In this document: one piece after another, positions 13,151 to 28,200 of the stretch
Position numbering within the stretch: the stretch's first letter is position 1
Layout: every line of letters begins with the position of its first letter
Assembly (NCBI GenBank): GCA_008828725.1
Contig: MEHQ01000069.1
Coordinates: forward strand, 32,119 to 96,118
Length of the DNA stretch: 64,000 bases
Source: Saccharina japonica
Lineage: Eukaryota; Sar; Phaeophyceae; Laminariales; Laminariaceae
Direction of reading: 5' to 3'
The notes under the pieces: model-generated
What the model saw: the letters and a program-made list of their open reading frames with translations, nothing else
Told to the model about the DNA's origin: nothing
Database searches by the model: none
Position numbers and translations under genes: made by a program

Positions 13151-16136
13151 CCAATAAATCACTCAACCAGCCAATCAACTGAAGTGATTTATCAATCAAC
13201 CAACCAAAACCAAACTAGCTCAATCAATCAACCAATCAATCAACCAACAACTCACTAAACCAGCCACCAAAAAAGTGATCCACCAACCAACCAACCGACT
13301 GACACAATTTCTAACAGCAGCGTAAACAACAGCATAAAACACACCACCAAAACTGCGGAACAAAAAAAAAAAAACCCGGCCGAAATTGTAGGGTTAGAGG
13401 CATTACACACCTGCCCCTTCACAGACTTGTTGGCCAGCTCAAAAAGGTCCTCAGCCGACTCCCACGACACGTGAAGGTAGCTCATCCCGTTCCACTTCAC
13501 CAGGAACTTCTCCACCGGCTTGGCATTGCGAGCGGCTTTGCGAGCTGCCTTGCGAGCGGCCTTGCGAGCGGCGCTCGAACCATCTCCCTCGACCCCCTCC
13601 CCCACCCACCCATCCGCCCCCTCCTCCTCGTCGTCCTCCTCGGAATCGTCGTCCTCAGAGTCGGTTTCGTCCTCTTCTGGCTGGTACCACATCGACCCCA
13701 GCGTGATCTTTTACAGTGGCGATGGTTTGACGAAGGAGGAGGGAGAGCGTAGCATTAATAATGAAGAGGCAGGCAACCCAAAATGCGAGACGGAAGTGCT
13801 TTTTGAGAATTGATCAAACACACCGGTACTGGTTCAACTTTTGAGACTATTGTAAAGCGCATCGCGCACTTGAGTTGAAAACGCATTGATTGGGGATTGT
13901 AGTTTAGAAACAAATCCAGACAAAACAAGAGGGGAGAGGGCTGACCAATCGAACCAAAAACAAAAAAAAAGCCAACCAACCAATAAAAAAAACAACCAAT
14001 CAACCCGCTATGACAGACCGACCGACAGACAGACAACACGTAGACACGGGTACACCCACATGCCTACAATCCCACCGCCTGGGTGCTACCACGCCTCCCG
14101 CTAGTTCCAACTCACTCCCCTCCTCTGCCCCCCCCGCGACCTCATTCCCTCCCACTGCCTACCTTCCCCACCACTACGTACCCCCCCTGCTCCCCCCCCC
14201 ACTACCACCACTACCCACCCCCCCCCCACTCCCCTCTCTCTACTCCCTCCTATCAATCCCACCCACCCCTGCCCCCAACCCCCCCCCCTCCCCCCTCTCC
14301 GACCCCCCCGCCCTTGTCATCAACCTCCCTGTACACCCCCGCCGCCCCCCCCCTAACCCCTCCTCCTGACCTGGTCTGTGTTCATATCCTTGCACAGCTC
14401 TCGCCACCCCGCCGGTAGCAGCTTCTTCCTCGCCAGAATCTTGTTCACTTTCAGAGGCTCGTCGCGGTCCTCCTCCTCGTCGCTGCTGCTTTCGCTGCCG
14501 CTCTCAAGGAACTCGTCCGGCGTCTCTGCGGCGCTAGAGTCGTCGTCCTCTCCAGCCTTGGAGGCTTTCTTCCTGCTGCTTCTCCGACCGCCTGTGTTCG
14601 GCAGGGTGGGGTGGGGCAGGAAGGGGGGGGGGGGGGGGGGGGGTCGGGAGTTGGAATGAGTGCGGCTGGGGGAGGCGAGGTGGGGGAGGCTATATGGGAG
14701 GGGATAGGGGGTAAGAGAAAGTGGGGGTGAGGGTTGGGCGGGGGGGTGGGGGAAGCGTTACACGGCAAGAGGGAGACGGGCAATATATACAGATGAAAAG
14801 CCACTATTTATGATCTCTTCATCGTCGAACACCTTGACAAGAAAAGCAAAACGAAACACAAAAGCAGCACGATTCCTTAACCCGTTCAGAACTGCAAGGA
14901 CACTTCTGGAGACAAAACCACTCGGAATTTCGTGTGAGTTTAGAGATAAAAAGGGTTGAAGGTTAAAAGGAACAACAATTTCACAAAACCCACAACCCCC
15001 TTTTCCTCGCCTCTACCACGATCACGCTCACACGCGAAAGAAACACCCCCTTACCCCCCCCGCCCGTCTCCACCTCGCCACCACAACCTCATTTATTTCA
15101 CGCACCTCCACCTTGTCCTCCCCGTCCCTTGCCGCTCGTCTTCCACCCCCCTAGACGACCAGCTACCATCTCCCCCTAGCCCCCGATATCCTCTCTGCAT
15201 CAATCCGACACACAAATCACACCCCCCTCTCCCCAAAGCTCCCCTAATCCTCTTCTTCAATCACGCCCACACACAACCTACCCCACGAAAAAAACAACGC
15301 CCCCCCCTCCCCTCCCAAGCAATGCCTGCCTGGTCGGTGAAAACCGGACGTGCTCTGTCCCCCCGGCATTATTATCGGGATGCGAGGCCGAGGGTCTATG
15401 GTCATACGACTAGGGTACGGCTTTGCATGACATGAAATACACCCTCTCCCCTCCCACTCTCTTAAACCCCTTACGCCGTCACCACAACCTCACTCCTCCC
15501 CCTGTTCCCACCCACCCACCCACCTCCTCCCCTGCCGCTCGTCTTCCGCCCTCCCCTAGCGCCCCCCCCTTCCTCATCCTCCTCGTCCAACTCGTATTCC
15601 TCGTCGTCGTCATCGTCCCCCCTCCCCTCCGCTCCATCCGACATATCGTCCGCGCTGCCACCATCGACCGAGGATACCGAGCCGGCCGAGCCTGAGGAGA
15701 TGGAGATGACATCCGTCGCTGACTTCATGCGTTTGGGGGAAGACTGTCCCGATTTTTTCGACGACTTGGACGAGGGCTTCGGGGGAGAAGAAGAAGACCG
15801 CCGCTTCTTCTTCTTCTTCTTTTCCGGTTTGACGTTCTTGTTTTTGGCGTTCTTGGCGGCTGTCTTGTTGTTTGCGGATTTCGTGGAGGATTTCGAGTTG
15901 CCTTCGTCGTCTCCGTCGTTTGACTCCGACTCGTCTCCGTCGTCGGAGCCCGACTAGGAGAGAGAGAGGAAGACACGATCAGACAAGACAGACATACGGA
16001 CGCAGAGACGGACGGACGCAGAGACAGACAGTCAGGCAGTCAGTCAAACAGAGAGAGAAGACATAGAGACAGGTAGACAGACAGAAACCGACAGACCGAC
16101 CGACAGACAAGCAGACAGACATGTGGACAGGGAGCC

Positions 16137-16176
<40 letters not shown>

Positions 16177-19100
16177 CTGTATACTAAGTATACCACCAAC
16201 GACAACAACACTACCACAATCAACACCAACACCAAAACAACACGATCAACACTAACAACCACGAAGCCTCCAACTTCGACACCGACCCTCATTCTGACGT
16301 CAGACAATCGCTCACCCCCCCGTCCGCAGCGAGCGCACGCCGCGGCCCCGGCGATCTTGCAGCCTCCGCCTCCTCGAGAACAACGTCCATGGCGTCCTCG
16401 TCGTACACTACGGGAGCTTTCTCCCTAGAGCTCCGTCGAGTCGCCTCCGGTCTGGGCTTGGCGGGCCGCATAGACTGCGTATATACGTGTGAAAGAGAAG
16501 GAGAGCGGCAGTGTCAAGTTAACCGCATTAGGAACTGCAACCATTTTTTGGGGGGACGAGCTGTACATACTTAGAGTAAGTGGGTTACATTTTATTTTAG
16601 TAGTGTAAGGGTTAAATAACCCTTTTACTACGATATATACCGCAAATTGTATCCTGCACTAATTCCAAGTATGTATAGCTTGTCCCCAAAAAACGAGCGT
16701 GCAGTCGCTATGGGGTTACATCGCGTCTGGCGTATAACGGAGTCACGACAGGCTAAGATAGGCCACGACAGGTCACGACAGGTCACGACAGGTTACGAAA
16801 GGTCGCGAAAGGTCACGCCAGGTCACGCCAGGTCAAGGTAGGTCAAGGTAGGTCACGACAGACCACGACAGGCAATGCAAAGGTCGCACTCTGTATTTGC
16901 CTGTCATAAGATGGTGTTGTGCACAAGCCGTATCGTTCAAAAATCCCACCGGGCAAGCATGGCGTGCAAGAGCCGAGTTATACAGAACTCAACACGCGGC
17001 AAACACTGATCTACAGCAGTAGATCGTGCAGACCAAAGGCCTACAAAATGAAAAGGGGACATGATCTGTCCGATATGTGAAGCTTCCTACAGCACGTGTA
17101 TAAAAATAGCAAGAGGCAGGTATGAATACAGCAATAGTAGTAGGTGGTATTTCGTATTTTGTATTTTGCGGATCGTTCGGAGAGTGCGAGATGCTGTATT
17201 TCGTGCTCCGACCGTGAGTAGGAATCCGTTACTTTTCTGCGTATACACATTTGTCGCCGCCCGCCTGCACGAGGCTCTCGTTCCTCCTTTCTGCCGTCAA
17301 CGAATGCCTACAACAGTAGTAGTAGTACAGCAGTACAGGACACCTATGATTGGAAGAAATAGTAAAGCCGGGCCAGGCTTGATATACGCCACTCCGGCCG
17401 ATAATACAATACACATTGGGATTATCATATGAATACTAAACGGGCACTATATTACCGGCCAGTGGTACTGGTACCAGGGTATATCATTATGGGTGCGTTC
17501 TCGTACAAAAACTCCAGTTAACCACCCTCGAACTTCTTGTTTTCCCGAAAAATAATTTTCTTTTCAATTTTCAGCCTGGCTTCGTAGTGCCCGTTTGCCT
17601 ATTATATGAGTTACAGAGTTACAGCAGTGTATGTGTCCTTTACTGTATTATATGCTCTTTTTTTACGCCCGCTATCATACCCTTCCGGAAGATCGTTGCA
17701 GTTGATACCGGAAACCTCAACAAGGGGCACAGGAAAGGGATGATGCAACAACGCTTTCCTACAAGGACAGCGACATCGAGATACTTCATGTGGCAACGGC
17801 CGCCCTCCTCCGGTGAGACGGCCGTTGCCACATGGGGAATTTATATGTCGCTGTCCTTGTAGGAAAGCGACATTGCATCATCCCTTTCCTCCCTCCATCT
17901 TGAGGTGTCCGGCATCAACTGCAACGGCTTAACAGCAGGACAATACGGACAGCAGTAGTATGCGGCAAAAGTACGTGTGTACGCTACCAGGTATGTTTTT
18001 TTGCCAATCGCAGGGCACGTGGCGTGATTTTGGTTTGGTTTCAGCATTTATCTGTTTTTTGGCTCCAAACCCAACACGTAAACCTGCTTTTGGCCATTAT
18101 CCAGACAACAAAACAACCAAAACGACGGCAAACGGAAAAAAAAAAAACCAACAACAACACCAACAACAACGACAAAATACGACTAAAAAAACGACTCCTA
18201 AAATGATTAAAACAAAAACTGAACAACGAAAAACGACTACAGCGCACTCCCTCCCACCTGCGAGAGCACCGTCGTTTTCCCACCGCCAGCTTTCTTGCCC
18301 CGCGCTCGCCCGCCACCGCCCTTCTTCCCGGGCGGCGCGTCCTTCTTCCTTTTCTTTTTGCTCGCGGAGGCGTCGTCCTAGGGTGGGGTAGGGGGGTACA
18401 GTAGTAGTAGCATGAAGGGGAGATGGTGGGTTCGGGTAAGGGTTTGGTTTGGGTTGAGTTTGGTTGGGTTTAGTTTGGTTGGATTTTATTAGGTTGGGTT
18501 TGATTTGGTTGCGTTTAGTTTTTGGTTGCGTTTGGTGTGGCTTCGTTTGGGTTCGTTTTGGGACAGCCACGAGAGCGGTCGGCGAACGCGATGACAGTAA
18601 GAACCCCGCAAGACCTGTAATGGTGTGCAACAGCAGTTGCTGTCGTCGTCGTTGACACGAAGTATCAAAATTGTCTTCCTACTCCGCCACACATTACCGG
18701 CCCTCTAATCAAGCATAAGAAACCGGGATACTGGCCCAGGCTAGATTTCATATTTGAGAAAAGGCGTGTCCCACACTGACGTTGGTATAACGGCTCGCGA
18801 ATTTCCTACGTGTTTTCCTGGAAGCCTGAGGCTCAGTTGCTTGTTGGGCTCTTTCTTATGGTATGCCTTATTAAAGCTTGTTGGGCTCTTCCTTATGGTA
18901 TGCCTTATTAAAGGGCTGGTCTAGCGACCTAGCCCGTGGCCACGAAAAGGCGCAAGGCGCCTAGCAAACCTTACGCACGCCGCGGCGATAACACCACGAG
19001 CCACAACAGGGCTGGCTGCGCGAAAAGCCAAATATCACCACGGTACTTCTGCGTATCACCACCTCTCACTGCCAACACCAACACCACCAACACCAACACC

Positions 19101-21101
19101 TAAAGCAACCCCTACACCGACAGCAACATCGCCGACACCCACCACAACGAGAAAAAAAAACGACCATCGCCAACACTATATATCCCAAGAACGAACACCA
19201 ACACCAACACACCACAACTATCGCCAACACCACCGTCACAGCAATCACTAACGCCGACACCAACACCGGCACCACCACAACAATCACTAATACCAACACC
19301 GCTACAAAAACCACTTACACCGACACCACCACCAACACGACTACAACAACCAAAACACCAACACCGCCACAACGTCAACACCACCACCAACAACCACCAA
19401 CACCACCACAACAGCCACCAACACAAACACCGCCGCCAGCACCAAAACCGCAGCCAATATCACCACCAACCACAATAACCACCAACACCGTCATCACCAC
19501 CACCACCAAAACAAAAAAGGCACCACGCCAACCCTCCCATTCCCACAAAATCCGCAAACTCGCCCGCCACGTACCACGCAACACCGATAAACAAAGACAC
19601 CACGACACCAAAACACCAAAATGTCATACATGAAACATTACCAGGTATAGCATCAACACCCAAACACCAAAAACACAGGAGGCTATACAGACCTTAGCCC
19701 AGCTTCGACACAATCGTTGATTTACGATCGAATTTAATCCTTAACCCAAACCCCAACCCCGACTTCCTGGAATCTTCCTCGAAAGGACTTACTAATAGTG
19801 TGGACTATCAACCATATTGTCGAGAAGCTAGCTGGACCAAGTCGTGAAACACTACCTGAAACATGAACAAAAAACGCGCACAAACCTCTCCAGAAAACCC
19901 ACGCCGGCTCACCTCGTAAGACTCCCCACTGTCCTCGCTCGCCCCTTCCCCCCCCCCTTCCCCCTCCCCTCCATCTCCACCTTCCCCTTCCGAAGCAGAC
20001 ATATCAGACGACGGTTCCACATACGAGAGCTGCTTCGCCCCTGCGCTCCGCCCGCTGCGACGCTGTGAGTGGTCCTTCAAAGGCGTCCCTGGTGTATGAA
20101 TAGTATAGAGAGGGGGAGCCACCGAGTGGGCCAGAGAGAAGGCGGAGGGGAGGGGGTGTTGGGGGGGTGGGACAAGGAGACCGAGAGAGAGAGGTAGAGA
20201 GAGACAGCGACAGACGGGGAGAGAGACACAGACAGAGAGAGCCGGAGGGAGGGAGGGAGGGAGGGAGGGAGGGAGAGAAAGGGAGAGATGAAAAGAGAAA
20301 GAGAGAAAGAAAGAAAAGAAAAATCTAAACAGATGCTCACGTTTTGCTTGAATGCCTTCGTCGTGCCAAGGCAACACCCGATCGCGTGCCCCCCCACGGC
20401 TACCAGACGCCAAGACTTAAGACCAACACCAAGACAAAAACAGAGAGAAACATACACCAGGAGCACTCCAAAGCGAGCGAGGCAACAGTTGCTGCTACTC
20501 TGGCTGACGCTCGGGAAGATCACCCGAATCTACGCTCGTGGGGGGAACGCCGTCGACGTCAGTTGAGGAATGGCGCACTCGACCGCGTTCAACGCAATTT
20601 TTCACAAACGCTGACCACGGCAAGGTCTCCAACCCGCGTGGGCGAGCAATAACGGGCATCTATCTCCGTCCCTGGGTTCGCGCGCTATCACACCATTGCA
20701 ACGCAGCCCAATTGCAATGCACAAACGTAATGCAGCGCATATATTCGGAGCGCTCAGCTGGAGCGGGGGGGGGGGGGGGGTTTTTATTTTTTTTGTGTGC
20801 GGCAGTGAGAATAAGNNNNGGATTTTGGCCCAAAATCCGACGACTTGGGTCATCAGATTTTCAAATCGAAAAATGGCATGGTCTCTAAATTCAAGATGTT
20901 ATCCAGGCAGCAAGCAAGCAGTAGCAGCAGCAGCACGATCGATGAGTTGGATGGTGACACAGCGACGTTGCTTCGTGCCCGGCGCGCAGCCGACGATCGG
21001 TGGGCCTCTCCGTCGCCAAACTACAGTCGGCTGGCGCGGGCTCAGGCCTAGAGACGAAGGGGAGCGCACTCGGCGCGCCCCTCTCCGTACTCGTAGATTT
21101 T

Positions 21102-21134
<33 letters not shown>

Positions 21135-22184
21135 CAGCAGTACGTACACAGTCAATGCTCGGATGCTTCGTTGTATCAAGATACAAAATACCAAGACAGG
21201 TCGACTCTAGCGCACTCGGCGCGTCGCCGCCAGACCAGAGGCAGCCAGCGTGGCTTCGAACGCTTGAGTTCTACGCCCAGTACAGCGCACTCGGCGCGTC
21301 GCCGCCAGACCAGAGGCAGCCAGCGTGGCTTCGGACCCCTTAGTTTTACGCCCAGTACAGCGCACTCGGCGCGTCTCTTCGCGGCGCCAGACCACAACAA
21401 CAACAGCAGTTGGTCTTGCCGTTTGCTCAAATATCTGCACGTATGATACAACAAATCCGTGTTTTCTCGCATAAGAAGACTGTTTCGATTTTCGAACTAG
21501 GTCGCTGAAAAACCGATCAGACCATAATCTGAAGCTCAAAAATCGAACCGCATAGGAAACGGCCTAATAACATCCGATATCAGGCGCTAACGTATAGCTA
21601 ATAGTTACCTGGTACGTAAAACCTTTCGGGACTACTACGTACAGCAGGGAAAAAGCCAAGACACAGAAAATGACGAGAACAGCATCCGCCACTGCTTGGT
21701 TGGGGTAAATATGTACATACACTATCACCCGGGTGATAGGATAACCCACCCCCTGGGATGATTTTCCCAGCCGATTTTCTCCAAGACTTGGAGGGGGGGA
21801 TATGAAAGACACAGCGAAAACGGTGGCTTTGGAAATATGTCGTCGACATGTTTCCATGTTTCCATAGACGCATCGTTCGGCGTTTCCACTTTCCCTGTTG
21901 TCGAGAAAATCTGCTAAAAAATAGCAAATTCGTCGGAGGGGGTGTGTTATCTTATCACCCCGGGTGATATACGGTACGTACCTACAGGTAGCATGAAAAA
22001 TGTATAAAAATTGGTGTCCGAAACAGATTATATATACCAGATATGAAAGTACAACTGCAAGGAGTTGCACGAGAGGTGCGCGGCATGATCCTCGTCGTAC
22101 TGCTTGCGCGCTCGCACTACTCGCCCTACGTATATATATAGACGGTTGGTTAGACCAAAAATACCAACATCAACAACAACAACA

Positions 22185-22229
<45 letters not shown>

Positions 22230-25200
22230 GTGGTAACACCGCTCCGGTCTCTCTCTTCACTCACCCGTGGTTGCCCCGCCGTCGGGGTTGGAGCGTTGCT
22301 TGGAGGCGGCGGGTGCCTTCCTCTTGGCGCTCTTTTTGTCCTTCGCCGTGGAGTTCTTGGCGCTCACGCCCGCCCCCTGCTCGGCACCGCGAAGCATCGC
22401 AGCAACCGCACCGCACCACGCCGAAAATGCACCGCATACAAAACGGGTCGCACCATAAAAAACGCCGAAAATGCACCGAAAAAGTGCGCACCGCACCGCA
22501 AATACAACGGACGAACAAAAAATGAACAGCAACAAAAAAACAAGAGAAAAAAAACGGACAAAGACGCGAGAGAGTTTGGTGAGTGGTGTTTGGTCGGATT
22601 GGAAAACTTCTTGATTTACGTACGATATAGTCGGAGATGGCAACGGGCGTAATTTAAGCGATTCCGTCCATGCGATGGTGAGATTCTCGGGCGTCGTCTC
22701 ACAAAAAGCAGTCGCAGTGACATTCACATCAACGACAACATCAAAAACAAAAATAAACCAACACGACTAGCGACAACAACGCCTATTAATTTTATGCACG
22801 CCGAACATTAAAAGCAAGGGTTTCACTCTCTCCGACGGCTCCCGCTCCCCCTAGCAGCAGTGGTTAAGTCCATTGATTCAGAAAAGACCAACAAGAACAG
22901 AAGGTTCACTTTCTGGGGGGGGGGGGCGCTAATAAAGTAGGATTTAAGAAAATAAGATTGAGAAACCGTGCTCAGCGGCGAGCGCTGCACTAAGTCCTAT
23001 ATAAGAGGTATTTCGTACATGCTCAGTCATAACTGAAAACACTTACCTCACTCTAATTTCGAGTAGTTTGCCCCCAAAATACGCGGGGGGACCAGTTCTT
23101 AAGGGGTTGGATGGTGTCACAAAAAAACTAAGGCTCGCTCAGGTTAGGTGTTTCTTGTTGGCGTGCGCACGGGCCCATACACCGACAACCAACAACCCTT
23201 ACGGAGAATGAAGTGACTGCACTACAAACCATCATCGATCGACGGTACGCGCGGCCGACGGTATAGTAACGGCACGACCGACGGCATGGCAATGGCCTGA
23301 CAGACGAGTATCACCGGACCGTATGGCAAGCGTACGACTGATGGTACATAAATGGTGAGCGACGGTATGGGAATGGTACGAATGGGGGTATGGGAAAAGG
23401 ACGAGCGACGGTATATTTGGTAAATAATGGTTGCAATGGTACATACGACCGACCGTATAGTACTACCGACGGTGTGGAAAGGGTAAAATACGACTGATGG
23501 TATGGGAAACGTACGACCAACGGTATGGCAATGGTATATTATCGTATGGTGCTACCGACGGTATATACAGCATATGTTGATACAGCAGTACTACCGACGG
23601 CGGGAGAGGGCGGACAGCAGCGAAGATCCCCCAAATATTGGGCTGCAGGCGCTGGTTGGCTGGTGCCCGTGGTCCGTTCATTATCAACCAATGAATTCCC
23701 ACCAGCTGACGCTGGTGGTACGGTAGTCCACCTATAAACTACTGCTTCTACTACTTCTACTACTGCTGTTAGTACTATCGGTACGTATTACTAACCCCAC
23801 TGCTACTACAATACTACTTCTACTCCTAATAATAATAATAATAGTGCAGTATCTCTATTCCTGTACTACTACTACCATACTTGAAGTATGCTATTAATTC
23901 TACAGAGTACTTCTATTGGTAGGTCTACGGCTGTTCTCTACCTGCATGAAAACAAAAAGGAACGAAGGAACGAATACCTGGTACCCGGTGAACAATTAAC
24001 GAACAAACGGATGAACTAAGAGAACCAAAGAACGAACGCATGAGTGAGCCAAACCATGGAAACAATAAACGGAAAGCGGGCTCACCACAGCATCCCAGTC
24101 GACGCCCGCTTGGGAACCTGATGCCGCTCCTGATTTGGCCTCGAAGCCGAACTGCTGCAGCAGAGAGTTCGTGCCCTTACCCTGTCGCACACCACAACAA
24201 CAGAAACACGTACGTTTAGCACACGCCTGCTGTACCAGGTATTAAGTTGGCATAATATTCGCTACCATAATGCTCGATAACATGACATTAGTTCATAAAT
24301 AGCGTAAAATATTTGTTAAGGATAACATCCGTTAAAGCACAAATTATCCGTTTAGGATGACACCCTTTTAGCATAACCTCCGTCTAGGGATAGGGACAAC
24401 ACCCGACAAGCTACTAACTTCCGCTGGCCTCTTTTCAAGACTCCAGAGGGAGAAAATGTCGAAGATACTGCCTCATTACACCGGCAACACCACGTAGCGC
24501 GGGTTGCTGGGGCAGGGGATGTACCCGGAAAACCGTCACGACTAATGGAAGGGCATGTACGAGACACGCGCACGCGACGTGCTGGCGCTGACACTCGTAC
24601 TGCTGCGTGGCCTTCCCATCAACAGACGGTTGATAAGATATACACCTAGGACAGATAATCGATTCCCACTTGACGCTGCAGATCTCCCATGGCGGGTAAA
24701 TCCCCGATCTTGTATGATCTAACTCATGTTGCCGGTTGGGAGCCGGTATAGTCTGCTCGATCTAGCACATGTTTCCTGGGTTGGGTATGTACTATGTATG
24801 CACATCCTACACGACCTATCACAATGGCAGGTAAGGAACTAGAGGAGCTACTGTAGACGGATAGATAAGATAGATAGATAGATAGATAGATAGATCATGA
24901 TCTGTCTGTCCGAGGTGTGATGAAATCATACTCGTCGTGGTCCAGGTCGTTGTGCATCGGTCCCAAGGTCCACATCCCCAAAAGGGTCGTACCAGGTGTA
25001 CGCTGTATGCCCAACATTCGTTTTCGCCTAACGCACGATTCCCGTAACATTCCGTCGGCACGACATTCGTATGCGACATGAACAGCAAACAACCTACTGT
25101 ATTTATGAACTGGTATGTACATATTCAAAAGTACCCCAGACACAGGCGGCGGCACGAGCAGGAACATGAAATGAAGTGAGGAAGGACGTGGTGAAATGAG

Positions 25201-28200
25201 CGAGTGCGAGGGAAGGGGAGGTGGGGGGGGGGGGTATAATGTGCACGATAGGACATGTATAGGTCGGACTCAGAAACACAACAACGCAATACTTGCATCA
25301 TACAATACGTCATGCTGTTTTAGGTATGTTAGACAGTACCCCGATTTTCCTACAAGGCCCTCTTATGTATATAAACGGTTTACAGCTTCACCTACGTTTT
25401 GGGGACAGACAACTTGGGAGTAGACTAGGAAAAATCTTGGGGACTGCTGTCGAGAGAGCAAAACACAAACAAAGGGCACGTACGCATCACGGCCGTGTAT
25501 TGGTTGTGTACGTAGTGTACGTAGCAAACAACTTCCAACCCCACCACCTCCCCCCCACAACCTGCCCTGCCCAAGATCTCGAGGCACGCACTGATTATTT
25601 GCTTCTTAGAATGCTAAAAAAACAACGCTAGCTTGACCCCTTCACTACTTGGGGTAGGTGGGATGTGGAGGCGTGTTTTGGGGGCGGGGGGGAGGGGGGC
25701 GGGGATGGAGGGTGCGGCAGGTATGACACTGGACACTGGACGGACCAGCAGTCGACCCTTATCAGAACGCTAACGAGATGTCGGTGTATGCGTTACTTCC
25801 ACCCAATACATATATCAATAGGCACCCAAAAGACATCCAGCACACCCAGGGTGCTCACGTACTGCTATTCTTCTCATGTATGGCTGAGAAAAGAACTGGC
25901 CCCACATATTTGGGTACAAACTACTTGGAATTAGTGTGGGATAATTTTCTCAGTTCTGAATGGGTTAACACACACTCCCAAAACGGGTTGTATAACCCAT
26001 TGGGGATTTTTACGAGGAAAAAAAAATGCTGTCCGGGAACTATCGATGGTACAGCAGTACCACCCTCTATACCTCCAGCAACCCGGGGTGCTTCCGACGA
26101 TGTAACCGTCAAATTGTTTCTTCATGTTTCCCTCAAGTCTCAAAGGGGTACATTAGTAGTGGGTACCCCGAGCTAAGAGCGCTCGAATCAAGAGCATTCG
26201 GGGCTTGAAAAGCGGTTAAATAGGCATGTCCCTCCAATACACTAAACCCCATCCATTTCCCACTACAGATAAGAGCGTTGTGTACGAGTATACGTAGTTA
26301 ACCCATTCAAAACTGAAAAAAAAATCCCACACTAATTCCAAGTTGTTTGTCCCCAAATTCGTGGGACCAGTTCTTAAGGGGTTAAGAGCGTATGTTTCGG
26401 CTTTGGTCACGGGGCGCCCTTAACCTGGGGTACCGCTGTACCCACTACCACCGGCATCGTCGAATGTTTTTGACACTTTTTTCCTCTCGCAAGTGTCAGA
26501 GGGGTGCCAGTAAAGGTGCACTTCCAAGCACCAGGTAGGCTCTATATACTGGCGTAATACGTAAAGGTGCCAGGTATTTGTATGCTTGCTGGAGTTGTGA
26601 CGGGTGAAGGTTGAAGGTTGTCCCGCTAACACCGGCAGAGGTCGAGTATGAATCGAGTGGCAAGGTATGGCTTGGGGGAGACTTGTTCTTCACTGCTATT
26701 AATAATGGCACACACTTTAAATACAATAATGTGTGCACCCGGAAAACACATAATCCGAAAACTCATTACAGGTATCGATACGAACGAAAGACCCTATTAA
26801 TAGGGATATTTAGAATGGCGGTATTCAACTACCAGGTATGTATGTAAATGGCTGGGGTGCGTCAACACGAGTATGATATCATGGAAGTAGATAATAGAGC
26901 AGTACCTGCGAGTATCATGGAAGTAGATAATAGAGCAGTACCTGGTGCATCGTACACGATTTGCGACACAACAATACTCGTACAGCAGTGTATATATGTT
27001 TGAACTGGTGCAGGCTACAGAATGCCCCACGAACAACACACCAGCTGCATTTTATGTGGGGGCATGACGTTTAGAAGTGGAGATTGTCTAGGAATTCCGT
27101 CGAAAATACGTACGATCAGGTACATCTGCAAAAGGCGCAAGAGAAGGAAAAAAGTTTGTTTTACCTTCGAATCTTTGATGAAAAAAATGGGGAAAAAAAA
27201 AAAAAAACTTAAACATGAAACACAAAACCGTGAGAAAAAAAAAAAAAAGTCTTCCACGTGTCACGCAATGACCGCTGACGTCAGTGTTCCTTGAAGCTTC
27301 CAACAGCTATAATATGTCGGGGAAAAATAGAAGGTACGGTTGCTGTTTATTATGCACAAATAATATACCTGGTATATACCAGGTAACAGGGAAGTAACAT
27401 ATTATCATATTATAATATTATAATACATACCAGTATGTACGTAGTCCACTTAAAGTTGTAATATCGTATGTACCATCTGTTTATGTTGTACCGACAACCG
27501 CTCTTCGGCAAGCTCGTCGAAGGGTGCAGCCCAGAAAAAAAAAAAAAAAACGTACCAAGTATGTTGAGACCAACCTTACTGCTGCTGTTGCTGCGCTTTA
27601 CGAGCACTGAGAAACATAACATGTGCAGCTGATAAAGAAACAATCCATTCAGCAACGAAATAGATTAACTCTGCTGTTTGAAATATGACTACGTACAGCA
27701 CTCGTACAGGAGTACGAGTATACCAGTACACACCTGTGCAGCAGCAATGAAGCTCAGCTCGATGCTCGATGTTCGGCACCAAATCTGTTACCTTACGTAT
27801 ACAGCAGTATACCACCAGGTACCAGGTACCTGGTATACATCAACAACCAACTCAGCAGGCGCCCTTCCCTATCGTTCTTCTTGGTTTCACTGCATACACT
27901 ATGGGAAACTGCTGTATGCCTCCCCCCCCCGGAGGCGTTTCGCATGTCAGCGGCACGCAATGGGCACCGTTAGCGGAGCATCGGTGGCAGCTGAACGCCC
28001 GCGGCGAACATCCACGTCAAGGATGCAAAATTGCCGGCAACCCTTCCCATGCACCCCACCCCCCCCGCCCACGGATCTATGATTCACGATTACGGCCATG
28101 CATGACATTTTAGTACACCCGCCCCACCCTCTCCCCTACCCTGGTGCGCCTGCCAGGGCAGTGTAACCTACGGAAGTCGTAATATACCAGTACGTATATA

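Noticed and set aside
14010-14420. Proline-rich plus-strand frames
   Set aside because: Pure C-rich low-complexity DNA in a CHD intron, with no domain and no conserved start.
14800-14835. Tentative exon [10 protein letters not shown] between CHD exons 15953-15494 and 14591-14371
   Set aside because: Those two exons already join in matching phase 1, and the donor of the extra piece is weak.
16316-16471. ATG at 16471 as the start of the CHD protein
   Set aside because: An acceptor lies just upstream and five phase-compatible charged exons precede it, with motifs shared between exons.
24352-24594. Minus-strand frame [14 protein letters not shown] as an upstream CHD exon
   Set aside because: No splice sites in phase with exon 24181-24086, and its words resemble dispersed repeat text near 12.25 and 31.07 kb.
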